In this document: positions 12,197 to 25,150 of the stretch, in pieces
Numbering within the stretch: position 1 is the first letter of the stretch
Layout: each line of letters starts with the position of its first letter
From: Sclerodactyla briareus
Taxonomy: Eukaryota; Echinodermata; Holothuroidea; Dendrochirotida; Sclerodactylidae
Assembly (NCBI GenBank): GCA_026419785.1
Contig: JAODTK010004666.1
Span: 227,501-291,500, forward strand
Length of the DNA stretch: 64,000 nt
Direction: 5' to 3'
Translations under genes and position numbers: made by a program
Notes under the pieces: generated by a model
Seen by the model: the letters and a program-made list of their open reading frames with translations, nothing else
Told to the model about the DNA's origin: nothing
Databases searched by the model: none

Positions 12197-14849
12197 TGGT
12201 ATTGATAGTTATCGTGTTGAAAGAAACGATGAGTTGGTTGGTCAAGATGAGCATTTGGACACAACAAAAAACAAAACAAAAGATAGGAAAATTCCTGGTT
12301 GATTTCTGTGCGCGTTACAGGTTATTGCGCAATGGGACTTTCCTAATTTTCAGTCAAAATGGAACAAACTTCAAAGGTGGATAACTCCCACATAGGAACG
12401 TCGACGGAGATGGGGTTTGGACCTTAGGTTAGTTTTAGTGTTACAATTAAAGCTCTGGTTAATTCGACCCTGCAGTATGCCTCTAACATCTTTGAGACAG
12501 CTAAATACACAGTTGGTATGGCATATTTTAATGCAAAGGCAAAATGGGTGGTATGCGAATATCCAAATTGATACAGACTACCAATGGTCAGGATGGATGC
12601 CTGGAAACAAGTGGAGCATGGGGACCTATGGTTTCAGTCATCAGGCCCGTAATCCAGAGATATGGGTTCCAGTCCCACGTAGTACGCTGGAGCAAGGTGC
12701 TTGATACTAATTGCTCACGAGTAGGGATAGGTGATTTGCAAGTTGCCGTTGCGTGTAATGGCCCTCAACATTTTAGGTTAGGTATAGAGGTATCCGTGTC
12801 ATGGTGGAGGTTCCGCAAATAACAAGAGTGCGGTATTGTCGCAAAGAATCTGGGAAACTGCTTCATGGCTTGTTGTTAAAAAAGATACACACTGTTTGTA
12901 GGTAGGCTTGGTAGTTATGCCTAGTGTTGGTTGTGTTTTTAGAATACTTGGCAATGTTGTGTTGTGTTTAATATATATTTTTTGATACATGTAATCTACT
13001 CAGAACTGTGGACATGCGCATTATGAAGACTACTATGTGTGTGACATATATGGAGGTTTTTGATACACTCATAAATCAGAATGGTTCAAAGAAACCTGAT
13101 GCAATATAATAGAATTAATTTGCGCAGCTTCCAGAAACACCCCGGTTGATAATTTGGACGGACGAGTACCCAGACAGAGCCAGTTGTCACATTCAGCAGG
13201 CTGCCATGAGGAAAAACTGGATGACCTTATTGGTGTGGGACTGTCCAGAGTAAGACCAACAGTGACACTTTACGGGAGGCCAGGATAACCGTCTTTAATT
13301 GCTATAGAAAATTCCACGTCACCAAGTAACTTACAGTCGAGTAATTCTAATGCTGTTTAAATGGTACATATTGCCTTCTTACATCGGCAATCAGTAAAAA
13401 GAGGTTTCGGGGAAAAAGCGGGAATTGGGGGGTACCTGCATCATGTACAATTCTGTTCATTGGAGAAATGGTTAACAGGTGAGGATATGTTCAAGGGCCC
13501 AGTTTTAAATTCCATAAGGAAAACCAAAAGTTTCCAACCTGGTTGCCCTGGACAAATTCAAAACAATTTATTGAACTTTTGCAATCAGACATTGGAGAAC
13601 AAAACTTACAGAGCAATTAAAGTCCAAGTGACAATGAAACCACTGGAGACATGTCCAACACAACAATGCCTCATCCTTGAGGTAACACTCTGGTAGCAAA
13701 TAACAACAGAGGGTAATTGAGTATTGTGTAGGATTACTCCTGTGTAATGTGCTGGAACTTTCAATTATGTGGCGTAGATGCTACCTACCCATGTATGTTG
13801 CAGTGCAAAACAACAAGATACAATAATTTACAATGCTCTCTTGATGTGTACGTCTACAAAGAGGCCTCGTGTGCCGTATCTGGAACTGCACCTATGTACG
13901 AATGCTGTTGGGCAGACAGACACTTGATTCCTTGCAAAAGAAGTCTGTGTGTTCACAAATAAGAGTGTGTTGTACTTCTTTTGAATGCAGACTATTCAAG
14001 GTCTGATTAATTGCATGCTTGTGTGCTAGCTATCCCATCTGAGTAGGGTCCTAATGTTTGATGCTCAAATATACTTAGGTCAGTTTTGCAAAATGTCGTG
14101 TTTAAGGCCTGTTATTTACTGGGAGGATAGGGAATAGACCAATTTGCCTTGCAATGTGCACCTGAATCAGCATTCTCAGCTAAATGCACTGCAATTGCAC
14201 ATGGTGAGAAACGACAACATAGAGAAGAAGGGGTCCAAATTGCACTCTATTCATGTAAATCTTGGTGTCCATGTCATTTCCAAATCACAGTGCTGGACCC
14301 TGTGAATTTGAGAGCCAATGATATCCCTGCTTGGACCATTTGCTGTGAAGAAATAAATCCTATGTATATAGTTTCGCGATTGATTGGTAAGGTTTCAATC
14401 TAAAGATCAAGACAAGGGAGTGGAAACAGATCGTTTTAGATGTAACATTAGATGAAAAGAACGTATTTCAAGACCACCAAGTCTCAACACTTTCATTAGC
14501 CTGTGAATACACTCACAAAATTCCCTTTGCGTTTCTATACCACAGGATTATGGAAACCAGCTGTCTGGTAAAGTTGCCGCGCTCTGTCATCACAGAAGTT
14601 GATGAAATTCATCTGCGAATGTTGGTGCACTTGCAGCGTTCATATGGAAGATAAGGCATGGGAGGCCATTATAGGAAAATCTTGAGAAGACAGAAGGGAA
14701 CATTGTCTAAACTGATGAGAGGGAGTTGGGACTGGCCCATGGCAGTTTATGGAGCCACGGTGCTGGGATGAAATGCTAAAGCCATGTACTTCAGGCCTCC
14801 CTATCATTACCTTATTTGTGGACCTTCTCTCTCACAAGGTCTAAGACTT

Positions 14850-14905
14850 AAAAAGTCGACGAAGGAGAGTCTGAAACAGAAATATGCGGAGCTAGATGGC
14901 TCATA
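14850..14905 (+). other. Second copy of the conserved exon-like block
   Basis: It matches the 5' half of the block at 10,423, including AAAAAGTCGACGAAGG and AATATGCGGAGCTAGATGG, with no difference over about 50 bases. The frame breaks soon afterwards, where bases are missing relative to copy 1. It has the same uncertain status as the first copy. Confidence 0.3.
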
Positions 14906-15835
14906 GAGACATAGGAAGGATGTTATGAGCAGAGCATGCAGACCAATAATGACGACCTAAATGAGGGCAACTTACTGCCGTTATACTAATAGTGTCTACT
15001 TATGGGCGCCAATTCTGTACGCACTATTTAAAGACTACCAATGTGAGTAGGCCATAGGAGAAGGTGTGAGTGCTCTATTCGAGCCCGGTAGGGGGGGGGG
15101 ACAGGGTTGGTGAGGGTATGTGGCTTGGAGAATCTGGTCATTCATGATTATTAATGTTATGATGATTTGGTGTTAATATTCCTGCATGCAAACAGACATA
15201 GATTGTGAAAACAAAAGGGTCCACAGAAACGGTCTTGGATGAACAAGACCTGTCATTATATCCCTGTTATACTGGGAAGTGTGAGTGGTCTTATGTGATG
15301 GGGGGGAAGCACAGTTTTACACACCTGCCACCACTGGACCTTTAGGCGTGTAGAGCCTTAAACTGTTTGATACATTAACTGGTCATCTCAGACTTGTAAT
15401 GGAGAGTGCAATTTGGTGAGTACGACTCACACACCATACAGTACGAGTGCAAGATTTTGTAATATCACAAGTACAAGTACACAGCACATGAGGATGGGTA
15501 TACAGAACCCGGAGTAAGAGAACGAGTTACAATTCTGAAAATATTACAAATTTATTACAGTTTCCCCTGTCACTGCTTGTGGAGCATATATGACTGCTTA
15601 ATAACCAACACACAACCTTACATGTATTGTAGGCATGATTCCTGCAACTTCTAATGAGAGCCATCTACGGACAAATGTTTCGGAAATAGCTGAGAGACCA
15701 CAATTTCAGCTTCGCGTTGTGCCCAAACACTGGAAACAGTCTGCCCCTGAGGTGCTGATATCTCCTCCCCTCGGCGAGTTGGATGTGCAGTAATGAAGAC
15801 TATTCTACAAAAAAGTTTGATAATTCGTTTTGTAG

Positions 15836-18068
15836 ACGGTATTGGGGTTGCTGGCGATACCCTTAAGGTCATCTCTACTTTGAAGAGTAATATTTTTCTG
15901 TACAATTGCGAACTATGGGCAACCTTGTATGGGGGTTTGCTGCGATACCCTTATAGCTCATCTCTACTTTAAGGTCTAATATTGTATGGTATGGCACTAT
16001 GGCAGCCTTGCATGGGAGGTTTGCTGGCGGCGATAAACTATAGGTTCATCTCCACCTACGAATATGATATTGTTGATGTTTAATGGTTCACTATGGGCAA
16101 ATTCGTATTGGGGTTTGTGGCGTTACCCTGATAGGTCATTCAACCTAAGAATTATGATATTTTTTATGTCAATTGGTAATATGGGAAACTTCGTATTGGG
16201 GTTCGCTGGCGATACCTTAAAGGTCATCTCCAACTAAGAATTAGATATTTTATGTAATGGTCACTATGGGAACTTCGGTTGGGGGGTTTGCTGGCGATAC
16301 CCCTATAGGTCACTTCCACTCAAGAATTATGATATTTTTATGGAAATGTACTATGGGAAACTTTGTATTGGGGGGTTGCTGGCGATAACCTCATATAATC
16401 TCAACCTAAGAATATGTATTATTCATGTTAAAACTGGGCACTATGGGCAACTTCGTATTTGGGGGTGGTTGCTGGCGAACCCGATAGGGTCATCTCCACT
16501 AAGAATTATTAGGGATATTTTTCATGTAATTGGTCACTATGGGGCCAATTGTATTGGGGCGTTTGCGGCGATACCCTAAGGAATCTCCACCTAAGGAATA
16601 TGATATTTTTTCATGTAATCAATGTCCATAGGGACAATGTATTGGGGGTTTGCTGCGATACCTAGAGGCATCCCATAAGAAGTATGATATTTTTATGTAA
16701 ATTGGCACTAGGGCGGCCTTGGAATGGGGGTTTGCTGGCGATACCCTTATAGGTCACTTCCACTTAAGAAGTATATATTTTCATGTAAAATGGTCACTAT
16801 GGCAGCCTTTGTATGGGGGTTGTGGCGATACCCTCTAGGTCATAGCCACCGAAGAATTATGATATTGTTTTATGTAAAATGGCACTATGGGCAACTCGTA
16901 TGGGGTTTGTGGCGATACCCGTATAGGTAAATCTACCTAAGAATTATGAATTTTTAGTTAAATGGTCACTATGGGCAACTTCGTTGGGGGTTGCTGGCGA
17001 TACCTTAGAGGTCATCTCCACTAGAAGTTGATATTTTTCTATGTAAATGGTCAATATGGGCAACTCGTTAGTGGGGTTTGGCGGGCGATTACCCTATAGG
17101 TCAATCCACTTAAGAAGTAGGATATTTTTCATGTAACTGGTCACTTTTTTATGGGGCAACTTCGTATGGGGGTTGCTGGCGATACCCTTATAGGTCATAT
17201 CCACTTAAGAATTATGATATGGTTTATGTAATGGTCACTATGGGCAACTTCGTTTTGGGGGTTATCACGGATTTACCTTATAGTCATTCTCCACTTAAGA
17301 CGTATGATATTTTTCATGTTAAATGGTCACTATGGCAACTCGTTGGGGGTTTGCTGGGGATACCCTTATAGGTCATTTCCTAACGATTGATATTTTTATG
17401 TAAAATGGTCACTATGGGCAACCTCGTATTTGGGGTGCTGCGAACACGTAAGGTAATTCTCACCTAAGAACTATGATATTTTTCATGTATTTATTGTCAC
17501 TATGGGCGCCTGTTATTGGGGTTAGCTGGGCGATACCCGTATGGGTCATCTCCACTTAAGAAGTATGAATTTTTTATGTAAATGTGAGTCCACTATGGGG
17601 CAACTTTCGTATTGGGGGTTGCTGGCGTACCCGTTAGGTCATCTCCACTTAAGAATTATGATATTTTTTCATTAAAATTGGTCACTATGGCAGCTTGATT
17701 GGGGGTTGCTGGCGATACCCTATAGGTCATCTCTGCTTTAGGAGTAATATTTTTCATGTAAATTGCTCACTATGGGCGGGCTTGTATTGGAGGTTTGCTG
17801 GCGATACCCTATAGGTCATCTCCACTCAAAAGTTATATTTTCATGTTAAATGGTCACGATGGGGAACCTTGTATTGAGGGTTGCTGGCGATACCCCTATA
17901 GCGTCATCTCACTTAAGAAGTAAATTTTTTTTGGAAAATTGGTCACTATGGGGAACTTGTATGGGGGGTTGCTGGCCGATACTCTTAATAGGTCATCTCC
18001 ATAAGAAGTATAATTTTTTAGGTGAATTGGCACTATGGGCAGGCCTGTATGGGGGTTTGCTTGGTGTC
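15836..18068 (+). repeat. Minisatellite array 2, about 26 units of about 90 bp
   Basis: These are the same units as array 1, recognisable by CACTATGGGCAACTT, TTGGGGGTTTGCTGGCGATAC, AGGTCATCTCCAC and ATGATATTTTT. Unit length ranges from roughly 75 to 95 bp because of many small deletions. Towards the end some units carry variant words such as GGCAGCCTTG or GGGGAACCTTG, and the last unit breaks off at about 18,068 within TTTGCTTGG. Open frames in this stretch arise from the repeat alone. Confidence 0.95.
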
Positions 18069-18910
18069 TACCATTTTAGGGAGACATTCTTGAACATATA
18101 TCCATATTCCATAGTTAGGTGTATCTTGGTAGCCTATTTGGATTTGCATCGCTACTCTATTCTGTTATAAATTAGGTTGTTACTACTGGAAATGCTAGTG
18201 ATAATGTAAATGTTAAATGAATACAATAAATTAGGCGGCTCCTGTGGATCTGCGATTAACTGCATAATTTGAATAGAATATTGATGAACTGAAAATATGT
18301 TGTGTGCTTTTTTTACAAAAATGGTGTTTGCCTCTGGGGGGTAACTGGCATGTACTTCATTTTATTTCATGTAATTCCATTTTATGAACCAATGCAATAA
18401 TTGGTGGATTTTTGGTAAATAAAATGACTGATTAAAAGAAGACAACAGTATCCTGAATAATAATGTTTGCAATAGGCATCCTGGATACTTTCAAACGTAA
18501 AGAAAAACCAGAGTCTCACCTCTTTATTACATTTTTATCAGATTTGATGTTCACAAAACCACAATGAACTGCCAACCCATCAGCCCTGTGTACCTATTTG
18601 AATATTCCCTGTGAATATGGCTTCTGGTGGTTTTTAAATGACTTGGCTGACAGAAGCATTCTTATGGATGAAAAATAAATAGGTTCAAGTATGATACAGT
18701 TATTATTTCATGACATAAAAAACAGCCAAATAGACACATTAACACCATTCAGTCATTTGGATGTTAAATTGCCGAATATCACACTAAAGTGCAATTTTTA
18801 TTACTGAATGGAAGAAATGAAATTTGCAGATTTTTTGAAACTAGTGCAACCTCACATTAACAGCTAATTAGTTCACTATTTAGCATTAAAACAGATCAGC
18901 CAGAAAACGA
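18069..18910. other. A+T-rich sequence without a recognised gene
   Basis: No open frame of useful length and no repeat is evident until the CT and TA runs begin near 18,911. It is probably intronic or intergenic. Confidence 0.5.
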
Positions 18911-18938
18911 TCTCTCTCTCTCTCTCGAATTATCTATA

Positions 18939-18976
<38 letters not shown>

Positions 18977-19112
18977 ATATATATGATATATATATATATA
19001 TAGATAGATAGTTAGATATATAGATATATAATATATATATATCTAGCTATATATTATATATATATAATATATATAATAGATATATAATATATATAATCTA
19101 TATATTAGCTAT
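18911..19112. repeat. (CT)n followed by long (TA)n microsatellite
   Basis: A short CT run (about 18,911-18,925) leads into about 190 bp of TA-dominated, self-complementary sequence with scattered GATA and CTA interruptions. This is the first of four TA blocks between 18.9 and 25.3 kb. Confidence 0.95.
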
Positions 19113-19993
19113 TTATTTACCTGGAGTAGTTATTTAGGATCCAGTGTTTCATGGTCAGTTTGGCATTCAGTTTGAACGAATGGGAAAACTTGTGGGTACT
19201 GCTTTTTATCATGGTATACTGAGTACTGAGTACAGCAAAACTGCTGCAGGATTTCGAACCCCGGCATTTCGCTCATTTCTTGAGGTACTGAAGAACTGTA
19301 CTGTCTGTCATGTAATTCCGGTACAAACTATATTATGCAGCCTCCCTGCATTAGAGATATACGTCAGGACGTTTTATTCGGACGACAACAACAAACGCAT
19401 ACGACAGTTAGTCCGCGGCAACAGGGGTTGAACGGAACTGAGACTGCATCACTTCATGCATGCCATTTCAACAATTTGTTTGCCAGCAGGTGATATGACC
19501 GTATTTTTTTTTTTTACCTAGGGGATGCTCAAGAAGCTAGACAGCTTTTGATTTTCGATGACAAACTTAGTGCTTCACAGAGGTATAACATGTGTAGGCA
19601 CGCAGTTTGTGCCGAATTATCATACCTGAAATCAAATATTACAGAACTGATTATGTCAAAAAGTGGCGTTCACGATTCACGAAGGAGTTAGAAGAGCTAT
19701 TCGCGGGGAAGCAGGAATTTTCGCATGCAGGCTGATGAAGAAACAGCCAAAAACGGTAACGTTCACGGAAGTGTAAAGCCTGCAGGGCAGCAGGGGGGGG
19801 CAATGGAGAGCGGATATATGGCAGGAGTTGTAGCAGCTGGAAATTTCAACCTAATTTCGATCCCAGATTCAGTGTGTATAAAGGCGTGTTCATTCAGTTT
19901 GAGGGGGACGATATGCCTTTTCAAACCTGTGAAAAGAATAAGGGAAATATATAAATTTGCTGGAAGAATAACCATGACCACACAAGCGTGGAA
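19113..19993. other. Sequence between TA blocks 1 and 2, no recognised gene
   Basis: A 95-codon plus frame at 19,144-19,431 begins MFHGQFGIQFERMGKLVG and a longer frame starts at 19,725. Neither shows a domain I know. The second runs straight into the TA block, which accounts for its length. Confidence 0.4.
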
Positions 19994-20004
19994 TACTATA
20001 TATA

Positions 20005-20037
<33 letters not shown>

Positions 20038-20044
20038 ATATTAT

Positions 20045-20075
<31 letters not shown>

Positions 20076-20092
20076 CTATTATATATAGATAC
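19994..20092. repeat. (TA)n microsatellite, block 2
   Basis: About 95 bp of TA repeat with rare interruptions. It lengthens the overlapping open frames on both strands artificially. Confidence 0.95.
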
Positions 20093-23000
20093 TCGGTTTT
20101 CGAAACATGAATCCAGATGGTGTACCAGGATTCTTTTGAGGGGTTTGCCTCTCGATCGCCTTCCTGGGGAGAGTGAAGAAGTGGTTCCCCTTCCACATAA
20201 TAATATTCTTCCCATGGAAAAAATTGCCAAATTACCAAAACTTTTCTTTAATCGCCCGTCTGGGATTGTCCTCCTCCCCTTTCTAATTTTTTAACGATAA
20301 GTAGCGTTGATACATGCGATTGTGCTATATTTGTGGTCTGTCTTAATTATGTACGAGAAAATCATTTGCATTCCAGGAGAAATGAATAAAATACCACGGA
20401 TATGTCTTTTTGATCGCCGGTCTTGGGGAGGGCGAGGCACTTATTTTCCTTGAAATTTTGGAACAATTTACCTCAGTCCCCTTACATAATGCGATTTTCG
20501 GTAAAACTCTTATCTTTGGAAGTAAAACGTGTATGAGAATTTAGATATCCTGGGAGATTGCCCAAATGCATGCAAATTCCCGAGACGGGCAGATCGAGGG
20601 CGATTTCCACTCTGTGTACGCAACTGTGGATCAAATAATAATATTTCAGGGGAATGAGCGGCTTTGCTTCAGCGGCCGTAGCAAGGATTTGTCAGTAGGA
20701 GGGCGCTTAGGAGGGACTGCACCATTGTCTAGAGAGGCGGCCTGTAGGCCATTCTAAGCGGAGCGCCATCTAATTGGTGGCGCGGATGGCGGGCAAGACA
20801 ATTTCCGCATATTAGGCCTCCCAGGATGGCAGGAAATGGCCTTCCGATCTATTGCAAGGAGCTGATGCAGTGTCATCGCCAAAGTTTCCATCAATTAAAA
20901 TGGATGGGCATCGAAGTTACCACAATCTCTAAAGTTGCCGAGTTAATTTTCCTTGCAATTCACATTCAGCAGGCCCACGAAAGACGACACTATACTATGG
21001 CACGCGGAGCGCCGCAAGTTCTGCCACATTTTGGCGCCAATCAATGAGAAGAATGTGCGCCAGTAGGCTAAATATTGAGTAATCATTTCACTTTCACTTT
21101 GTCCATGCTCAATGCAATCTTCATTATATCTTGAGGAACAATTTTCATTTCTAGGCAGTGTTCATGCAATTGTAACGATTTCTAGGCACACAGAAACAAA
21201 CAAACCCCTATTCCGTTCCGAAAATATTTTCTAGTTATACGCTTCGGGAATTATTTTGCGTTTCATGCAGGATCTAGACACTCGGAAAATTTGGCAATTT
21301 CAGGCAATCTGTTGCAAAATAGCACACTGAAACCAGAGACCCGCCAAAGAAGCCCATGCTGGAGTGGGGTTACGGGGTTTATTGGCATATCACGATCCGC
21401 TTCCTCAGTCAAATTTGGGGCAATGTGGATAAATACTCACTTCTTCGTCGAAACGCGTTTGGGAGGCGGTAGCGCCTTCAACTCCACGCTTCCCGGGCTA
21501 CATCTTTGCCTCCTTTTTCCATTTTCCTCAAATTCTTGACTTATCATCCTATCACTAACCGAACACGTGTATAGACCACTAGCAGGGCGATCTAGACCAA
21601 CATTGAAGGAGGCAGTTCAACCAAGTGGGGCCGCCAAATTCCTAAAAATCGCCGTAGTGGTTATAAAAAAAGTCACGAACGCACATGGGTACAAAGATTT
21701 ATTGGAGTGGGGGCGTAATAAATTCGTGGAAGGGGCTGCGACCAACTACCTGATCGAAGCGCCACTCTCAGTGATTTTGCACCCGGGAAACCCTAGATAA
21801 CCAGGAACTGGATGACCCTGGGGCGACTCCCTGGGGCCCTGGGTCCTTGTTCCTATCCGAAAATAATGATTCCGAAAATTTTCAACCCAGGAAATCTCAT
21901 GATTTTTCCACAGTTCTTGCCGCCGAAAGCATGTTCCTGTCCTGTTTATCACCATGTTTGCTGCAACCGCACATATTGTAACTGCAGTATGAGAGACCAG
22001 TGCCTCTTTGGCCTTACGACTGTTGAAATTAGTGCCGCAGAAACCATGGGTTCATCTGTATACGTATAGGTTGTGAGACCAGCCCATTACCCCCATCTTG
22101 GCCTTGCTTGTAGTTGAGATTGCGAATCGGAGAGCGACTGTGCGCTGCGGCGCGCAAAAAATCACGCTGTTAGTGGTGTATCCAGTTTTGGCACAAATTC
22201 CGGCCGATTCGAGGTCTTCCTTCCCTATTCACTCCATGGGCTATCTAGGATCTCAGTAGCGGAGTGTCGAAAAGCACGAGTCGCCTCCTGCTGGGGTGTC
22301 CTCCCCCTCCCCCCTTTTTTCGTTCTTGCTTCCGAAGAAGGTCCGAGATGCAAAATGGTGCTATATGTAACAATTTTTGAAGCACTGTTGTTAACGATTT
22401 TTTCAGTCAGTCACTCAATATTTCGTCTTCATTCATTCATTTTTTTCATGACGCCCAATAGGGGCGCCTGTGCGACCACTTGGATCCGCTTCTGCAACTA
22501 GGCCATTTTCCGTCCATCCGTTTTATTCGATATTTTGCTCGGATTTTTAGTCTCTCATTTTCTCGGAACAATCTCCCTGCCTACGTACCTATATAGCAAC
22601 CCAATTCCTTGATGTTCATTGTAGACCATGGAGTGGCGGTTCCAGTTAATTGGATCCGGATCACTCCCCCAGCAAACTCCACGCCTACTGCCAGCCTCAA
22701 GTGCACTGTAGTTCTACCAACATATTCAACTCCTGCCCAAAGTTGGAATCTTTACGTCTTGAATTATAATGCTCTAAACCTAATTCTAGGCAGTTCCACC
22801 TTTTACGCAGTTATGACTTATGAGGTCGGACACCGCGGGGAGAAACCGCGTAGCGCCGAGATTTTTTTCAGAATACTGAGGGAAAATTTTACCTCTCTTT
22901 CGGTTCACAATGCGCAAAATCACCAGATGAATTTTTTGTTTTCACTCATAAGAAAACACTCAAATTCTCAATGGGGGCGCAACATGGGGGCGACAGACTT

Positions 23001-23381
23001 TCATGTGGCGTGCCCACGCCCACGTAGCTACTCCACTCCGTGTGCAAATCGAGGAAGCAGGCTGAATTAACGGCAACGTTGAAATGATAAAACGAGCATA
23101 CGTAAACTGAAGAATGCATGAAACGTTGCTGTGTGTGCGACTCATCCATCGCAGAAATATTCAAACCTAGAAATTGCCATTCACTACCCACTGTTCTTCT
23201 ATTTTTATCTTTTTTTCTATTTTCAGGGTCACATTTTTACTCACGCGTCACGCCCGCTGCTCACATGCGCCTCTTCTATCTTCCTAATAATTTTCCGTGT
23301 ATGGCGGTAAAAAAAGCGCCCGCTTGCGACGCGCCTGTATATATAGAGATTATGAATAAAATTCCACTTCCGTATTATAGC
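20093..23381. other. Sequence between TA blocks 2 and 3, no recognised gene
   Basis: This 3.3-kb stretch is more GC-rich than its flanks. Plus-strand frames occur near 21,291-21,539, 21,567-21,800 and 22,609-23,070 (the last about 150 codons) but show no motif I recognise. Phrases near 20,145 and 20,410 (TCGATCGCC/TTGATCGCC, then CTTGGGGAG-like words) suggest a weak local duplication. A C-rich run lies near 22,303-22,320. Confidence 0.4.
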
Positions 23382-23577
23382 TATAATATACATATATATA
23401 TATAGATATATATATATATCTATAAAATTAATATAGATAAATATTTTAGAGCGGAGCTATCTATATATAGCTATATATATATTATATAGTATATAAATAT
23501 AATATAATATATATATATATATATTATATATATATATATATAGATATAATTATAAATATATATAATATTAATATAAA
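23382..23577. repeat. (TA)n microsatellite, block 3
   Basis: TA-dominated sequence with a short non-TA interruption near 23,440-23,462. It directly abuts the 5' side of the Penelope-like element. Confidence 0.9.
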
Positions 23578-23684
23578 TTCCAAATTCGGGACGTCCTGAT
23601 TCAGCCCCTCATCCCGTCCTTCCCGTCTCACGTCAGGACCCCACATACTCCCTTCAAATAAAATTGGGAAGATCAAAGATCTCC

Positions 23685-24300
23685 CTCTGGCACATGCTGG
23701 CAACCCTGGACGTTTCTTCTCTGTATACCCATATCCCTCAAATGGAAGTATCAGAAGCCTGTACTTCGGCCTTTCGAACCAATTCATGGCCAGACACCCC
23801 AAAGCCGATCTTGCCGAACTAATGCACCTCATCCTAACTTGCAACAATTTTGCTGTTGTGGTGCTCAACATTACATGCGGTTTCACGGCACGCAACAATG
23901 GGATAATGGCTACTTCGTTCGCCAACCTCTTCATAGGGGAAAAACTTGAGGAGAAATTCCTATGGACAGGCCCTTGAGGCACTCGTGTGGCCTCAGTTAT
24001 ATTGATGACATCTTCATGATATGAACCCACGGGGAAAAAAAAAAACTTACCTCGTTCATGAACAATCAACCATTTCACCCATCTATCAAATTACTGCAGA
24101 ATTTTCAAACGACGAGTCCACCTTCCTGACACCACTGTGACGTTGGAAAAAGGGTCACTCAAACAGACTTGTTCAACAAAACCAACGGACAAGCACAATT
24201 TCCTAATCCCCAGCTGTTGTTTCACCCACCCCAACTTGCACGGAAAGACATTCCCTACAGTCAAGCTCTCGACTGAAACGCATTTGCTCCTGATGTGATT
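23685..24300 (+). pseudogene. PLE reverse transcriptase domain with YIDD box
   Basis: Motif A Asp is encoded at 23,709-23,711 within LDVSSLYTHIP. The YIDD motif C is at 23,998-24,009, so both metal-binding Asp sites are present. The motif A frame ends in stops by about 23,840. A second frame (about 23,786-23,977) carries ATSFANLF. A third carries SYIDDIFMI and stops right after it at an ATGA within the codon series. Further on come a TLEKGSLKQT block, PTDKHNFLIP and, near 24,255-24,290, the YSQALRLKRICS-type block that follows the palm in PLEs. Function would be RNA-directed DNA synthesis at the nicked target. As read, it cannot make one protein. Confidence 0.88.
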
Positions 24301-24356
24301 TCGAGTCTCTGCCAACGCACTTCCAGTCCATCTCCATTCATGAAGGAGGGGCCCAT

Positions 24357-25150
24357 TTGAAAGCTAGAAAGACTCCGCGAAATGAAACTCTGACGTACAA
24401 AAATCGTCAATCCAACTCCATGAGTACCACTCGTCTGGGAATACCATCCTGCCATCCCACCATTAGCCAATATCATTCACAAGAATGTGCCATCCTTCAA
24501 AGTCAGGAACGCTACAATCCGTGTTTTCCGGAACCCCCGGTAGTTGCCTCAGCAGGACCTGGAATTCTGCGTGACAATTATAGTCAAAGCCAAATTTTCG
24601 GAGCAAACCGAGCCGCCAACAAACACCTGCGCAGCCGCCCCTGCCCATCCAAACTGCAAAACGTGCAAAACTTGTCATTCGCACAACTTGTTTCAAAAGT
24701 TTGCAGACATTCCGCATATTTCCGATTCAAACAGGTATGATTGCGTCTCGAGAAACCCGGTCTACCTAATTTACTGTAACTATGCGGAGTCATGTACATC
24801 GGGACAACAAAAACAACTGAGGGAGGCGAATGACACAACAACCGGTCACCATCAAGACCCAAAAAAAATTGAGCAAGCCCGGTTGCTGAGCACATTTCAA
24901 ACATGGTCAGTCACGCCATTTGAAAACCTGAGAGGATGGGACGACAATGACCCAAATTGGTCACTAAATCCCGCAAAGCGAAATGAAAATTACTGGGAAT
25001 GGACCTGGAAAACGACTTACACCATTTGGTCTGAACATTCGGAACGACACTACCATCACAAAGAGATAATGAAACCCAATCGGGACACCCCCTCCCTATT
25101 TTGCCTCTTGTCAATCACCAAGGCGCGAAATTGGCTTCTTAGTATAATCC
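24357..25150 (+). pseudogene. PLE Cys-rich linker and GIY-YIG endonuclease region
   Basis: The first part (24,357-24,600) includes a PPVVA block like those before the PLE linker. The 230-codon plus frame from 24,544 carries the linker PNCKTCKTC near 24,645-24,680, then DCVSRNPVYLIYC at about 24,737-24,777, which supplies the GIY half of the nuclease. The YIG half is also present (tac-atc-ggg at 24,795-24,803) but in another frame, giving MYIGTT; a small indel lies between the halves. Downstream text such as HHQDPKKIEQARLL and WSVTPFENL resembles the rest of PLE endonucleases. The enzyme would nick target DNA for priming. The split motif means it is inactive as read. Confidence 0.85.

Larger units (their letters stand above)
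12197..18068 (+). repeat. Tandem duplication, unit 2 (complex part plus longer minisatellite)
   Basis: This is the second copy of the 7,758-12,196 unit. The complex part spans about 12,197-15,835 and is nearly the same length as in unit 1. The minisatellite part is expanded to about 2.2 kb. Candidate coding pieces here are open in other frames than in unit 1. One example is near 13,580-13,693, reading LENKTYRAIKVQVTMKP. Others lie near 13,770-13,962 and 14,149-14,400, both Cys-rich. Because the frames disagree between copies, I treat none as a gene. Confidence 0.9.

Noticed and set aside
11391-18068. CRISPR-like array
   Set aside because: Units are contiguous 90-bp tandem repeats without unique spacers, in a eukaryotic setting.
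17850-18170. 106-codon frame near the end of the minisatellite
   Set aside because: It consists of translated 90-bp repeat units followed by unrelated sequence.
19725-20294. 189-codon plus-strand frame and its minus-strand partner
   Set aside because: Both run through the (TA)n block, which lacks stops in those frames, and neither end shows a domain.
22609-23070. About 150-codon plus frame
   Set aside because: It shows no recognised domain, overlaps minus-strand frames of similar quality, and has no splice or promoter context, so I did not call it a gene.
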